From the NCBI GenBank assembly GCA_039819085.1, contig JBCBSQ010000031.1, positions 1-17,922 on the forward strand: a DNA stretch of 17,922 bases. Direction: 5' to 3'. Of this stretch, positions 7,762-13,454 are shown piece by piece. A program made the position numbers and the translations under genes. Positions within the stretch are counted from its first letter, which is position 1. Every line of letters starts with the position of its first letter. The notes beneath the pieces were generated by a model, which worked only from the letters and a program-made list of their open reading frames with translations, did no database searches and was not told the origin of the DNA. Source of the stretch: MED-G105 sp039819085. Its GTDB lineage: Bacteria > Pseudomonadota > Alphaproteobacteria > Caulobacterales > Parvularculaceae.

Positions 7762-8633
7762 GGCGTCGTCCCGCTGATATCTATCCGGACCACAAAGCTT
7801 TCAAGCCCGTCCGCTTCGCCGACGATCCGATCAGACAGCGTCACTCGGCGGCCGCGCAATTGCCGCGCGATGTAGTCAATCGCCGCGAGCGCGTTTGCAC
7901 TGAGGCCAGTTACTTCCGCACCGCTCCGATTCAACTCAACACCAATCCACCATGTCTCGTCCGGAGTGGCGGCGCTGAGTTCGGCCAACACCTTTAATGC
8001 ATGTTCAGGGGTTCGGATTGCTGGATCGGTCGCCAAATAGGCCGACACCGCCGTTTCGCGCCGATCGGCCGCCATGCGAGCGATAAGTTCAGCGCGGAGC
8101 GCCGCCTCCTCCACGCGCAAATCCGCTGCTCGCGCCGACGCCCGCTTTGCGAATCCGTCGGAGATGGCAGGCGCGCCAAAAAGTCCCGCGATCGAGATCG
8201 CAACAGCAAACGCTCGCATTCTCGTCTTCGCCAGCACTCGCCGACGCAGTGGAAACGCGAAACCATCTTCGCCGACAAATCCATCCGTCTTCGGACGACT
8301 CGCAGCGAGCCGATCAGCTTCATCTCGACGGACCAAAGCGATCTCGGCCACGCCGGGCTTGGTCTGCCGAGCGAACACCCTGACTTGGTCCAATGGCAGC
8401 GGCGATAATCCATCAAGCGATTGCGCCAGGGCTTTCTTTAGAACATCGGGAGACGTTGTAGGCGCTTCAAATCGTGTCCGAAATACTGAACCCGGACCCA
8501 ACTGGGCCACTGATTTGTTTGGAGGGCATGGAGACACGGGCCGTCCAAAAGCCGCGATGAGGCGCTCGAAAACAGCGGACGCCACTCGGCCAAACGGTCC
8601 CGGGGTCGCCCAAACGATATCTGGCGCGCTCAT
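7758..8633 (-). CDS. gspL: GspL/PilN-like type II secretion protein with short cytoplasmic part
   Basis: 291 residues from the ATG at 8633, chosen because it overlaps the previous stop as ATGA; an in-frame ATG at 8639 is also possible. The cytoplasmic N-terminal region is about 138 residues, a single membrane helix follows at about 139-158, and the periplasmic part (about 160-291) has the PilN/GspL look: a helix, an EHALKVLAELS segment, a TWWIGVELNRSGAEVTGLS strand pair and a final ESFVVRIDIS strand. In standard GspL the cytoplasmic actin-like domain is much longer (over 200 residues), so here it is reduced. Its role would be to couple the GspE ATPase to the membrane platform. It is translationally coupled to the genes on both sides. 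Confidence 0.7.
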   Translation of the reverse strand: MSAPDIVWATPGPFGRVASAVFERLIAAFGRPVSPCPPNKSVAQLGPGSVFRTRFEAPTTSPDVLKKALAQSLDGLSPLPLDQVRVFARQTKPGVAEIALVRRDEADRLAASRPKTDGFVGEDGFAFPLRRRVLAKTRMRAFAVAISIAGLFGAPAISDGFAKRASARAADLRVEEAALRAELIARMAADRRETAVSAYLATDPAIRTPEHALKVLAELSAATPDETWWIGVELNRSGAEVTGLSANALAAIDYIARQLRGRRVTLSDRIVGEADGLESFVVRIDISGTTP

Positions 8634-8914
8634 CGACATCGCCGCCCCACAACGTCGTATAGGCAATCGGCACCTAGGCTTGGCTCCAACAACCGCGAAC
8701 GGGACGCCGCTAGCGAGGCCGCTCTAGTACCACCCGACTCAAGGCGGTGCTCCACAATCGAACTCGTTTTTACGGAGACGCTTATCAAACCGCCGAGCGC
8801 GCTGGCGCTGAGGGCGAGTATGATCAACGCGACCATCGTCTCCGCAAGCGAGAAACCCGCGTCACCGGGCTGCGAATTCGGCGGTTTCAAGCGTAACGCT
8901 GCGACGCGGCGCAT
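8630..8914 (-). CDS. Minor type II pseudopilin (prepilin-type signal), very short
   Basis: 94 residues. After a leader of about 20 residues comes the prepilin peptidase site G/FSLAETMVAL, with the expected glutamate at mature position 5, then a hydrophobic helix (ALIILALSASALGG). What follows is only about 55 residues, too short for the usual globular domain of GspH or GspJ, and it ends with a cysteine pair (C...YDVVGRRC). The ATG at 8914 overlaps the previous gene by 53 bases; a TTG at 8890 would reduce this to 29. It may be a reduced GspH/GspI/GspJ or a truncated gene. Stop overlaps the next start as ATGA. Confidence 0.65.
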   Translation of the reverse strand: MRRVAALRLKPPNSQPGDAGFSLAETMVALIILALSASALGGLISVSVKTSSIVEHRLESGGTRAASLAASRSRLLEPSLGADCLYDVVGRRCR

Positions 8915-9209
8915 CTGACCCTCCCCAGCTTACGATGATTGTCTTGCGAATGAGTCCGGCTTCGGTCGGCGGTTCAGCCTCAACCGCCCAATGATAAGAC
9001 CGATCCTCAAGATCGGTTTCGCCTGTTCTTGAACCGCCGGGAGCTGATAGCTCGACGCGCGCGATCGCCATCGCACCCAAGCGCGCTTCCGCTTGGGCGG
9101 CGGCACGCGCAGCCAGATTATTCGCGGCGATCAAAGCCGCGCCGCCGACGGCGGCGATGGTCAGCGCGACTATGACGTCGAGCATGGCGAAGCCGCGTTC
9201 TGCGTTCAT
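8862..9209 (-). CDS. Minor type II pseudopilin, GspI-like
   Basis: 115 residues. ATG overlaps the gspF stop as ATGA. The leader is very short (MNAERG), and the prepilin cleavage site would be G/FAMLDVIVALTIA. Mature position 5 is aspartate in place of the almost invariant glutamate. The hydrophobic helix and the following amphipathic helix (ARAAAQAEARLGAMAIARVE) are typical, and a later YHWAVEAE...VSWG segment fits the small beta part of GspI-type minor pseudopilins. By family knowledge such proteins form the tip of the pseudopilus in the periplasm. Assignment to GspI rather than GspH is tentative. Confidence 0.72.
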   Translation of the reverse strand: MNAERGFAMLDVIVALTIAAVGGAALIAANNLAARAAAQAEARLGAMAIARVELSAPGGSRTGETDLEDRSYHWAVEAEPPTEAGLIRKTIIVSWGGSDAPRRSVTLETAEFAAR

Positions 9210-10393
9210 AGCGCGCCCTCGCCGATCGAGGTCAGACTTGTCAGAACAAGGATCATCAGTCCCGAAACGATCCCACCTACCGTCACAACGAGTGCGGGAC
9301 CCGCGACTGCCGAGGCGCGCTCGACCCGGCGGAGCGCCCGCGCGCGACAGAGTCGTCCAGCCTCCGCCAGACCAAGCCCAAGGCTGCCTGAGGCCTCTCC
9401 AAGTTGGGCAAGGCGCCGCACCTCCAGAGGCAGATCATCTACGGCGCCGATCGCTTCCGACGCTGGGGATCCGTCGCGGATTCGCTCCGCGGCGTCTCTA
9501 AGCGCAGCGCCGACCGGACCGCCAGCGAGACCGCTCGCAACATCAAGCGCATCAGCGACAGGCGTTCCGGCATCAATCAACGCAGCTAAAACTTCGGCCG
9601 CCGCGCCACCCGAAAAGTCTCGCCGGGAGTCGCGAACCAGCGGGACGGCGTTTGCCGCAGTGCTGAACAACCACTCAAGTCTAAGCCGGCCCCGAAGCAG
9701 GAAAACGACGCCCAAAATACCCGCGGCGCAAGCAAGCAGAACGGATGCATTCGCGCTTAGCCAACGTCCCATGGAGGCAAGACCCAAAACAAGCGCGGCG
9801 CTTTCCGATTGCTCCAGTGCCGGGGCCAGCGCGGGCGCGACCACCAGGACAATGACCAGCACAGCGGCGACGGCCAGCAGGATGACGAACAGCGGATAAG
9901 CCAGCGCGCCTCTAACCTGATCGGCGACATCAGCTCGGGCTTTCAAGAAACCGCCGGCCTTGGCGCACATCTCGCTCATTCCGGCGCCCGCCTCTCCCGC
10001 TTCAACAAAGCGTGCGAGCAAAGGCCCCGCTCCGCCGCGCGACTCCAAGAGTCGGCTCAACCATTGACCTTGATCCACTCCCTCGGCGAGATCGCGCGCG
10101 AGCGCGGCGGTCAGCGTTCGGCCTTCGCCAAGAATGTCCAAAGCGCGACGCAGCGGCGCGCCCGCCTTGAGCAGCGCGGCGAGTTCGGTTGCAAACGCCG
10201 CGGCGACCCGAACGCTCAAACCTCGCGATCGCTCTAGCTGGAACCGAAGAGCTTGGTCGGCGACACGAAGGTCCACGACGGTTTCGCCGCGCTGAGACAA
10301 AGCGAACCGCGCCGCGGCGAGATCGGAGGCTTCGATCTCGCCAGACCGTTTGCGGCCATTTGGATCGAGGGCCCGATAAAGAAAGAGGCTCAT
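9206..10393 (-). CDS. gspF: Type II secretion inner-membrane protein GspF
   Basis: 395 residues, the usual length. This platform protein works with the GspE ATPase to assemble the pseudopilus. The N-terminal LYRALDPNGRKRSGEI segment is characteristic of GspF/PilC. The two cytoplasmic GspF domains are visible (about 60-165 and 260-360), with an AYPLFVILLAVAAVLV-type membrane helix at about 166-190, a second at about 212-233 and a last one at about 362-385. The second domain contains LAQLGEASGSLGLGL, the conserved GEXSG-like region. The start overlaps the gspE stop as ATGA. Because gspE is interrupted by an IS just upstream, the operon's own promoter has been cut off, and expression would now depend on readthrough from or beyond the IS. 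Confidence 0.93.
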   Translation of the reverse strand: MSLFLYRALDPNGRKRSGEIEASDLAAARFALSQRGETVVDLRVADQALRFQLERSRGLSVRVAAAFATELAALLKAGAPLRRALDILGEGRTLTAALARDLAEGVDQGQWLSRLLESRGGAGPLLARFVEAGEAGAGMSEMCAKAGGFLKARADVADQVRGALAYPLFVILLAVAAVLVIVLVVAPALAPALEQSESAALVLGLASMGRWLSANASVLLACAAGILGVVFLLRGRLRLEWLFSTAANAVPLVRDSRRDFSGGAAAEVLAALIDAGTPVADALDVASGLAGGPVGAALRDAAERIRDGSPASEAIGAVDDLPLEVRRLAQLGEASGSLGLGLAEAGRLCRARALRRVERASAVAGPALVVTVGGIVSGLMILVLTSLTSIGEGAL

Positions 10394-10532
10394 GACGCCT
10401 CCATCGCTGCGATTTCGGCAAAACTCGTATCACCCGCAGCGACCCGCGCGAGGCCAGCTGCACGAAGGCGGCGTGCGCCGTCCGCGGCGTCGCCGTCGCC
10501 GATGTGCGCCACGGCGAGACGTCCGCCATAGC
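10390..10532 (-). pseudogene. gspE: gspE 3' remnant cut off by the IS element
   Basis: The minus-strand frame that ends in TGA at 10392-10390, overlapping the gspF ATG, reads 46 codons beginning YGGRLAVAHI and including RAAGLARVAAGDTSFAEI. This is the end of the GspE/PilB secretion ATPase: the strand after the metal-binding cysteines, and the final GxTSFxEI helix. The frame stops at the IS boundary, and the first IS-derived codons include TAG, so no intact ATPase can be made here. The Walker A and Walker B parts are absent from the window. No start codon is expected for the remnant. Confidence 0.85.
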
Positions 10533-10559
10533 TGACCTAGCCCCCTGAGTTGCAGCCAC
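10533..10559 (+). repeat. Left inverted repeat of the IS
   Basis: TGACCTAGCCCCCTGAGTTG and the next 7 bases to GCAGCCAC mirror the right end, with a one-base gap near position 6. Confidence 0.85.
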
Positions 10560-10596
10560 GTTTTGGTACCAGGAACAGGCTGCATAGGAGGCAGGG

Positions 10597-10875
10597 ATGG
10601 CGAGGAAGCGCTACACGACCGAGGAGATCATCCGAAAGCTTAGGGAGGCAGACGTCTTGCTTGGACAGGGCCAGGCGGTGGCGGATGTCGTCCGGCAGAT
10701 GGGTGTAACGAGCGTGACCTACTATCGGTGGCGTAAAGAGTATGGCGGGCTGAAGGTCGACCAGGCCCGGCGCCTGAAAGACCTGGAGAAGGAGAACGCT
10801 CGGCTCAAGCGGCTTCTGGCGGATGCGGAGCTCGACAAGGCCATCCTGAAGGAAGCCGCCTCGGGAAACTTCTGA
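10597..10875 (+). CDS. IS3-family transposase OrfA
   Basis: 92 residues. DNA-binding subunit with a helix-turn-helix (YTTEEIIRKLREAD ... GVTSVTYYRWRKEYGG, about residues 6-50) and a leucine-zipper-like coiled coil (about 55-88, heptad leucines in LKDLEKENARLKRLLAD). It ends EAASGNF. Read alone it can act as a repressor; through a -1 frameshift at G GGA AAC (10863-10869) it is joined to OrfB to give an OrfAB transposase of about 382 residues. AGGAGG lies upstream of the start. Confidence 0.95.
   Translation: MARKRYTTEEIIRKLREADVLLGQGQAVADVVRQMGVTSVTYYRWRKEYGGLKVDQARRLKDLEKENARLKRLLADAELDKAILKEAASGNF
10863..10869 (+). promoter_or_regulatory. Slippery heptamer for -1 frameshift (orfA to orfB)
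   Basis: G GGA AAC in the orfA frame is an X XXY YYZ heptamer two codons before the orfA stop (10873-10875). A -1 slip here enters the open orfB frame directly. Confidence 0.65.
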
Positions 10876-10907
10876 GCCCTGAGCGCCGTCGGCGGTTTGT
10901 CGATCAT

Positions 10908-11744
10908 GTGACCAATAAGCTCGGCGTCTCCCAGCGCCGGGCCTGTCGGTCCGTGGGCCAGGTGCGATCCACGCAGTGGCGCAAACTGAGGGTCTCGGAC
11001 GACGAGCATGCGCTAACCTCTGCGGTCATGGATCTGGCCCGGCGCTATGGCCGGTATGGCTATCGTCGGATCACAGCACTTCTGCGCGCTCAGGGCTGGC
11101 ATGTGAACCACAAGCGGGTCGCCAGGATCTGGAGACGCGAGGGGCTGAAGGTTCCCCAGAAGCAACCCAAACGTGGACGGCTTTGGCTGAACGACGGGTC
11201 GTGCGTGCGGCTCAGGCCAGAGCATAAGAACCATGTCTGGGCCTATGACTTCGTGTCGGACAGAACCCATGACGGAAAGGCCTTCCGCATGCTCACGCTG
11301 ATCGATGAGTACAGCCGGGAGTGTCTCGCCATCGAAGTGCAACGCCGCCTGCGCTCGGATGATGTCCTGCACGTGGTCGCCGACGCGATGCTGGTCCACG
11401 GCCCGCCCCAATACATCCGGTCCGACAATGGTCCTGAGTTCGCAGCCATCGCCTTGAGAGACTGGTTTGATCAGGTCGGCGTCCAGACGCTGTTCATAGA
11501 ACCCGGGAGCCCCTGGGAGAATGGTTACAATGAAAGCTTCAACGGCAAGCTCAGGGACGAACTGCTCAACGGGGAAGTCTTCTACTCACTGAAAGAGGCG
11601 CAGATCCTGATCGAAGACTGGCGTCAGCACTACAACACGGTCCGGCCTCACAGCGTGCTCGGCTATCGACCGCCCGCGCCAGAGACCAAATCACCCTTCC
11701 CAAAAACAGACCCGGAAGTTACTCAGAAAGTGGCTGCGCTATAG
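10908..11744 (+). CDS. IS3-family transposase OrfB (DDE integrase core)
   Basis: The GTG-started frame gives 278 residues, but the frame is open back to 10863 and is probably made mostly as OrfAB by -1 frameshifting (the joined part begins LLSPERRRRFVDHV). It contains the HTH_21-like region (LARRYGRYGYRRITALLR) and the rve integrase core. The catalytic triad can be placed at D114 (WAYDFVSD), D173 (RSDNGPEF) and E209 (NGYNESFNGKLRDE), with 35 residues between the second Asp and the Glu, the DD(35)E spacing of IS3. The frame is intact, so the element could still be active. Confidence 0.95.
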   Translation: MTNKLGVSQRRACRSVGQVRSTQWRKLRVSDDEHALTSAVMDLARRYGRYGYRRITALLRAQGWHVNHKRVARIWRREGLKVPQKQPKRGRLWLNDGSCVRLRPEHKNHVWAYDFVSDRTHDGKAFRMLTLIDEYSRECLAIEVQRRLRSDDVLHVVADAMLVHGPPQYIRSDNGPEFAAIALRDWFDQVGVQTLFIEPGSPWENGYNESFNGKLRDELLNGEVFYSLKEAQILIEDWRQHYNTVRPHSVLGYRPPAPETKSPFPKTDPEVTQKVAAL

Positions 11745-11755
11745 GGGGCGGGTCA
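11730..11755 (-). repeat. Right inverted repeat of the IS
   Basis: Read on the minus strand it begins TGACCCGCCCCCTATAGC and ends in GCAGCCAC, matching the left end. It overlaps the last codons of orfB, which stops at 11744. Confidence 0.85.
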
Positions 11756-11842
11756 GACTCTTGGTCGGTGAAGATCGTCTGGGAATGCGAAACGCGCGAT
11801 ACTGAGCTTCTCACCAACGAAATAAGAGCGTTCCTGGGGTAG
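11756..11842 (+). pseudogene. vsr: 3' remnant of a Vsr-type mismatch endonuclease gene
   Basis: Directly after the IS end, 28 codons run in frame to a TAG at 11840-11842. They read WSVKIVWECETRD, then a helix ending in IRAFLG. This matches the end of very-short-patch-repair endonucleases, whose last strand is GWRVxxVWECE followed by a short helix ending RxFLG. Vsr nicks next to T:G mismatches made by deamination of 5-methylcytosine and usually sits beside a cytosine methylase gene. Neither the catalytic part of Vsr nor a methylase is in the window. The remnant is too short for certainty, but the WECE signature is distinctive. Confidence 0.7.
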
Positions 11843-12010
11843 CAAAGCCATTCTCGGCTGGCGCCCGATCAAGAATCGTGAACATAAATGCGGATCATTT
11901 TGTGGACTAAAATACGTAACGAGGCACTTTAACCTGTTAATTATATTGTAATTTTAATCCAAATCGGAGCGCATCGCCGTCTCTCTCGCTCAGCATATTG
12001 TTGCGATGAA

Positions 12011-12087
12011 TGGCGGTCCCGACAGGACTCGAACCTGTTACCTCTAGCTTCGGAGGCTAGCGCTCTATCCAGATGAGCTACGGGACC
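12011..12087 (-). tRNA. tRNA-Arg(CCG)
   Basis: 77 bases with encoded CCA (TGG at 12011-12013 on the plus strand). The acceptor GGTCCCG pairs with CGGGACC, D-arm TAGCTCATCTGGATAGAGC is normal, anticodon stem CTAGC/GCTAG holds loop CTCCGAA with anticodon CCG (12051-12053), and the T-arm ACAGGTTCGAGTCCTGT is complete. Reads CGG. It lies between a vsr remnant and a broken second tRNA-Arg(CCG), so it may have arrived with a mobile island. Confidence 0.96.
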
Positions 12088-12111
12088 GCAATGGCGGGAG
12101 CCGCCAATCCG

Positions 12112-12141
12112 AACCGCCTTTTGCATCACTAAGGCGGTTTT
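12112..12141 (+). terminator. Hairpin with short T-run upstream of tRNA-Arg
   Basis: AACCGCCTT (12112-12120), a 10-base loop, AAGGCGGTT (12131-12139), then TT. A perfect 9 bp stem, which would terminate plus-strand transcription entering from the IS/tRNA side. The T-run is short. Confidence 0.45.
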
Positions 12142-12161
12142 GTCCAAAGCGAATTTCGGTC

Positions 12162-12179
12162 GCCGAGCTTCGGCTCGGC
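12162..12179 (+). repeat. Perfect hairpin with TTCG tetraloop
   Basis: GCCGAGC, TTCG, GCTCGGC: 7 bp stem closed by C(TTCG)G, an extra-stable RNA tetraloop. No clear T-tract follows. Confidence 0.6.
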
Positions 12180-12230
12180 CTTCGTTCAGCTTTGCAAAAC
12201 TTCAGCACAATTACCGAGCGTTTGTTGTTC

Positions 12231-12257
12231 ACCGTGCTGACATGGTGCTGACACGGT
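12231..12257 (+). repeat. Iterated GTGCTGACA motif inside an inverted repeat
   Basis: GTGCTGACA occurs at 12234-12242 and again at 12245-12253, 11 bases apart (one helical turn), and the whole is framed by ACCGTG (12231-12236) and CACGGT (12252-12257). It looks like a protein-binding site, for example arm-type sites of a tyrosine integrase, left between the two tRNA-Arg sequences. Confidence 0.5.
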
Positions 12258-12333
12258 CGCTCTTCAAATCTCCTCGAATCTGTAACCTTCTGTTTTTTAT
12301 ATCTAAAATAGCCTCAAAAAGATTTTCCTTGCC

Positions 12334-12375
12334 GCCTTCGGAGGGCAGCGCTCTATCCAGCTGAGCTATGGGTGC
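12334..12375 (-). pseudogene. Truncated tRNA-Arg(CCG), 5' half only
   Basis: Read on the minus strand: acceptor GCACCCA, then TAGCTCAGCTGGATAGAGC D-arm, anticodon stem start and loop CTCCGAA with anticodon CCG (12339-12341), then only GGC of the 3' anticodon strand before the tRNA pattern is lost. No variable loop, T-arm or 3' acceptor strand follows. Its acceptor sequence differs from the intact tRNA at 12011-12087, so it is not a duplicate of that gene. It is probably half of the chromosomal attachment site of an integrated element. Confidence 0.85.
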
Positions 12376-12491
12376 CGCGGAGGCGTCTTGTAGGGGAAGC
12401 CGGCGCCCGGGGCAATGAGCCTTTGCGCGGCCGTGGCGTTTGATCGTGCGGTATACTACTCCGTCCGCATGATCTTTCTCAGGAGATTCGC

Positions 12492-13454
12492 ATGAAAGTC
12501 CGATTGTTCGCCGGCGGCGCGCTTTCCGTGGTCCTCGCCGCCTGTGGCGGCGCAGAGCCCGCGCCTGGGGAAACGACGACGCCGCCCGCCGAGGCGCCCG
12601 TTGAAACGCCGGCGCCTGAGCCAGCCGGCCCGCCCCAAGGCGGCGCGGCGGCGCTGTGGACGCTGGCGGACGAGGACACGACCGTGCATCTCTTCGGCAC
12701 GGTCCATGTGCTCAAGCCCGGCACGGTCTGGCGCTCCGACGCGTTCGAGGCGGCTTTCGACGAGGCCGACACGATTTACTTCGAAGCAGACGTATCAAGC
12801 CCGGCGTCGCAATCGGCGGCCGCCCAACTGATCACGACGCGCGGGCTCTACACCGACGGCCGCACGCTCACCGAAGTCTTGGACGAAGACGATGAGCGCG
12901 AAGTCGCCGAAGCCGTCGCCGTCATCGGCGCGCCGCTCACCTCCTACGATCCCATGAAGCCCTGGTTCGCCGGCATGACCATGGGACTTCAGCAATTGAT
13001 CAGCCAGGGCTATGCGGCCGACAGCGGCGTCGAGGTGACGCTCGGCGAAGAGGCCGCCCTCGCCGGCAAGGAAGCCCGCTATCTGGAAACCGTCGAGGAG
13101 CAGATCGGCTTCTTCGCCGACCTGCCGGAAGAAGATCAGATCGATTTCCTCGTCGCGAGCGCGGTTGCGATCGAAGACGATCCGACCCAGCTCGATCGGT
13201 TGGTCGTCGAATGGACCGAAGGCGATGTCGCCGCCATTGGCGAGATGCTGAGCGATGTCGACGCGTTCGGAACATCGGCCGTCTACGACACCCTGCTGAC
13301 CAATCGGAACGCCGACTGGGTCGACCAGATCACCGCCTTGATGGAGGATGAGGAAGGCGTCTTCATGATCGCCGTCGGCGCCGGCCATCTCGCCGGTCCT
13401 GACAGCGTCCAGGCCATGCTCCGGGCCGAGGGGTATGAGGTGAACGGCCCTTAA
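12492..13454 (+). CDS. TraB/GumN-family lipoprotein
   Basis: 320 residues. AGGAG at 12481-12485 precedes the ATG by 6 bases. The N-terminus is a lipoprotein signal with lipobox LAAC (Cys18), followed by a Pro/Ala/Glu-rich tether (about 20-50). The TraB/GumN (PF01963) pattern follows: ALWTLADEDTTVHLFGTVH with GTVH at about 69-72, a FEADVSS segment, and near the C-terminus IAVGAGHLAG (about 294-302), the conserved GxxH that with GTVH is thought to form a metalloprotease-like active site. Likely anchored in a membrane facing the periplasm. Its stop overlaps the convergent ABC gene by 4 bases. Family is secure; substrate is unknown. Confidence 0.9.
   Translation: MKVRLFAGGALSVVLAACGGAEPAPGETTTPPAEAPVETPAPEPAGPPQGGAAALWTLADEDTTVHLFGTVHVLKPGTVWRSDAFEAAFDEADTIYFEADVSSPASQSAAAQLITTRGLYTDGRTLTEVLDEDDEREVAEAVAVIGAPLTSYDPMKPWFAGMTMGLQQLISQGYAADSGVEVTLGEEAALAGKEARYLETVEEQIGFFADLPEEDQIDFLVASAVAIEDDPTQLDRLVVEWTEGDVAAIGEMLSDVDAFGTSAVYDTLLTNRNADWVDQITALMEDEEGVFMIAVGAGHLAGPDSVQAMLRAEGYEVNGP

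Larger units (their letters stand above)
10533..11755 (+). mobile_element. IS3-family insertion sequence (IS407-like group), complete
   Basis: 1223 bp bounded by imperfect inverted repeats of about 26 bases (10533-10559 and 11730-11755). Both begin TGACC, share a GCCCCCT block and end in GCAGCCAC, and they differ by a few substitutions and one base of length. It contains orfA and orfB in the -1 relation, with a slippery heptamer between them. The flanking bases are TAGC on the left and GACT on the right, so no 3-4 bp target duplication is seen. Left flank is the 3' end of gspE, right flank is the 3' end of a vsr-like gene. The intact frames suggest it is recent or still active. Confidence 0.93.
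12090..12491. other. Non-coding stretch between tRNA-Arg and the lipoprotein gene
   Basis: About 400 bases with no supportable protein gene. It contains three hairpins (12092-12106, 12112-12139, 12162-12179), an iterated GTGCTGACA motif (12231-12257), an AT-rich tract (about 12260-12330) and a truncated tRNA-Arg (12334-12375). The last 115 bases are the leader of the TraB/GumN gene, with TATACT at 12452-12457 as a possible -10. The base composition of 12200-12330 is clearly lower in GC than the rest of the window. Confidence 0.6.

Noticed and set aside
10529..11759. Target-site duplication around the IS
   Set aside because: The bases next to the two ends (TAGC and GACT) do not match at 3 or 4 bp. 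I therefore report absence of a duplication rather than forcing one.
11941..12147. 68-codon minus-strand frame across tRNA-Arg
   Set aside because: The VAHLDRALASEARGNRFESC segment is simply translated tRNA-Arg; not a protein gene.
12140..12364. 74-codon plus-strand frame
   Set aside because: Covers hairpins, repeats and the truncated tRNA; composition is not protein-like.
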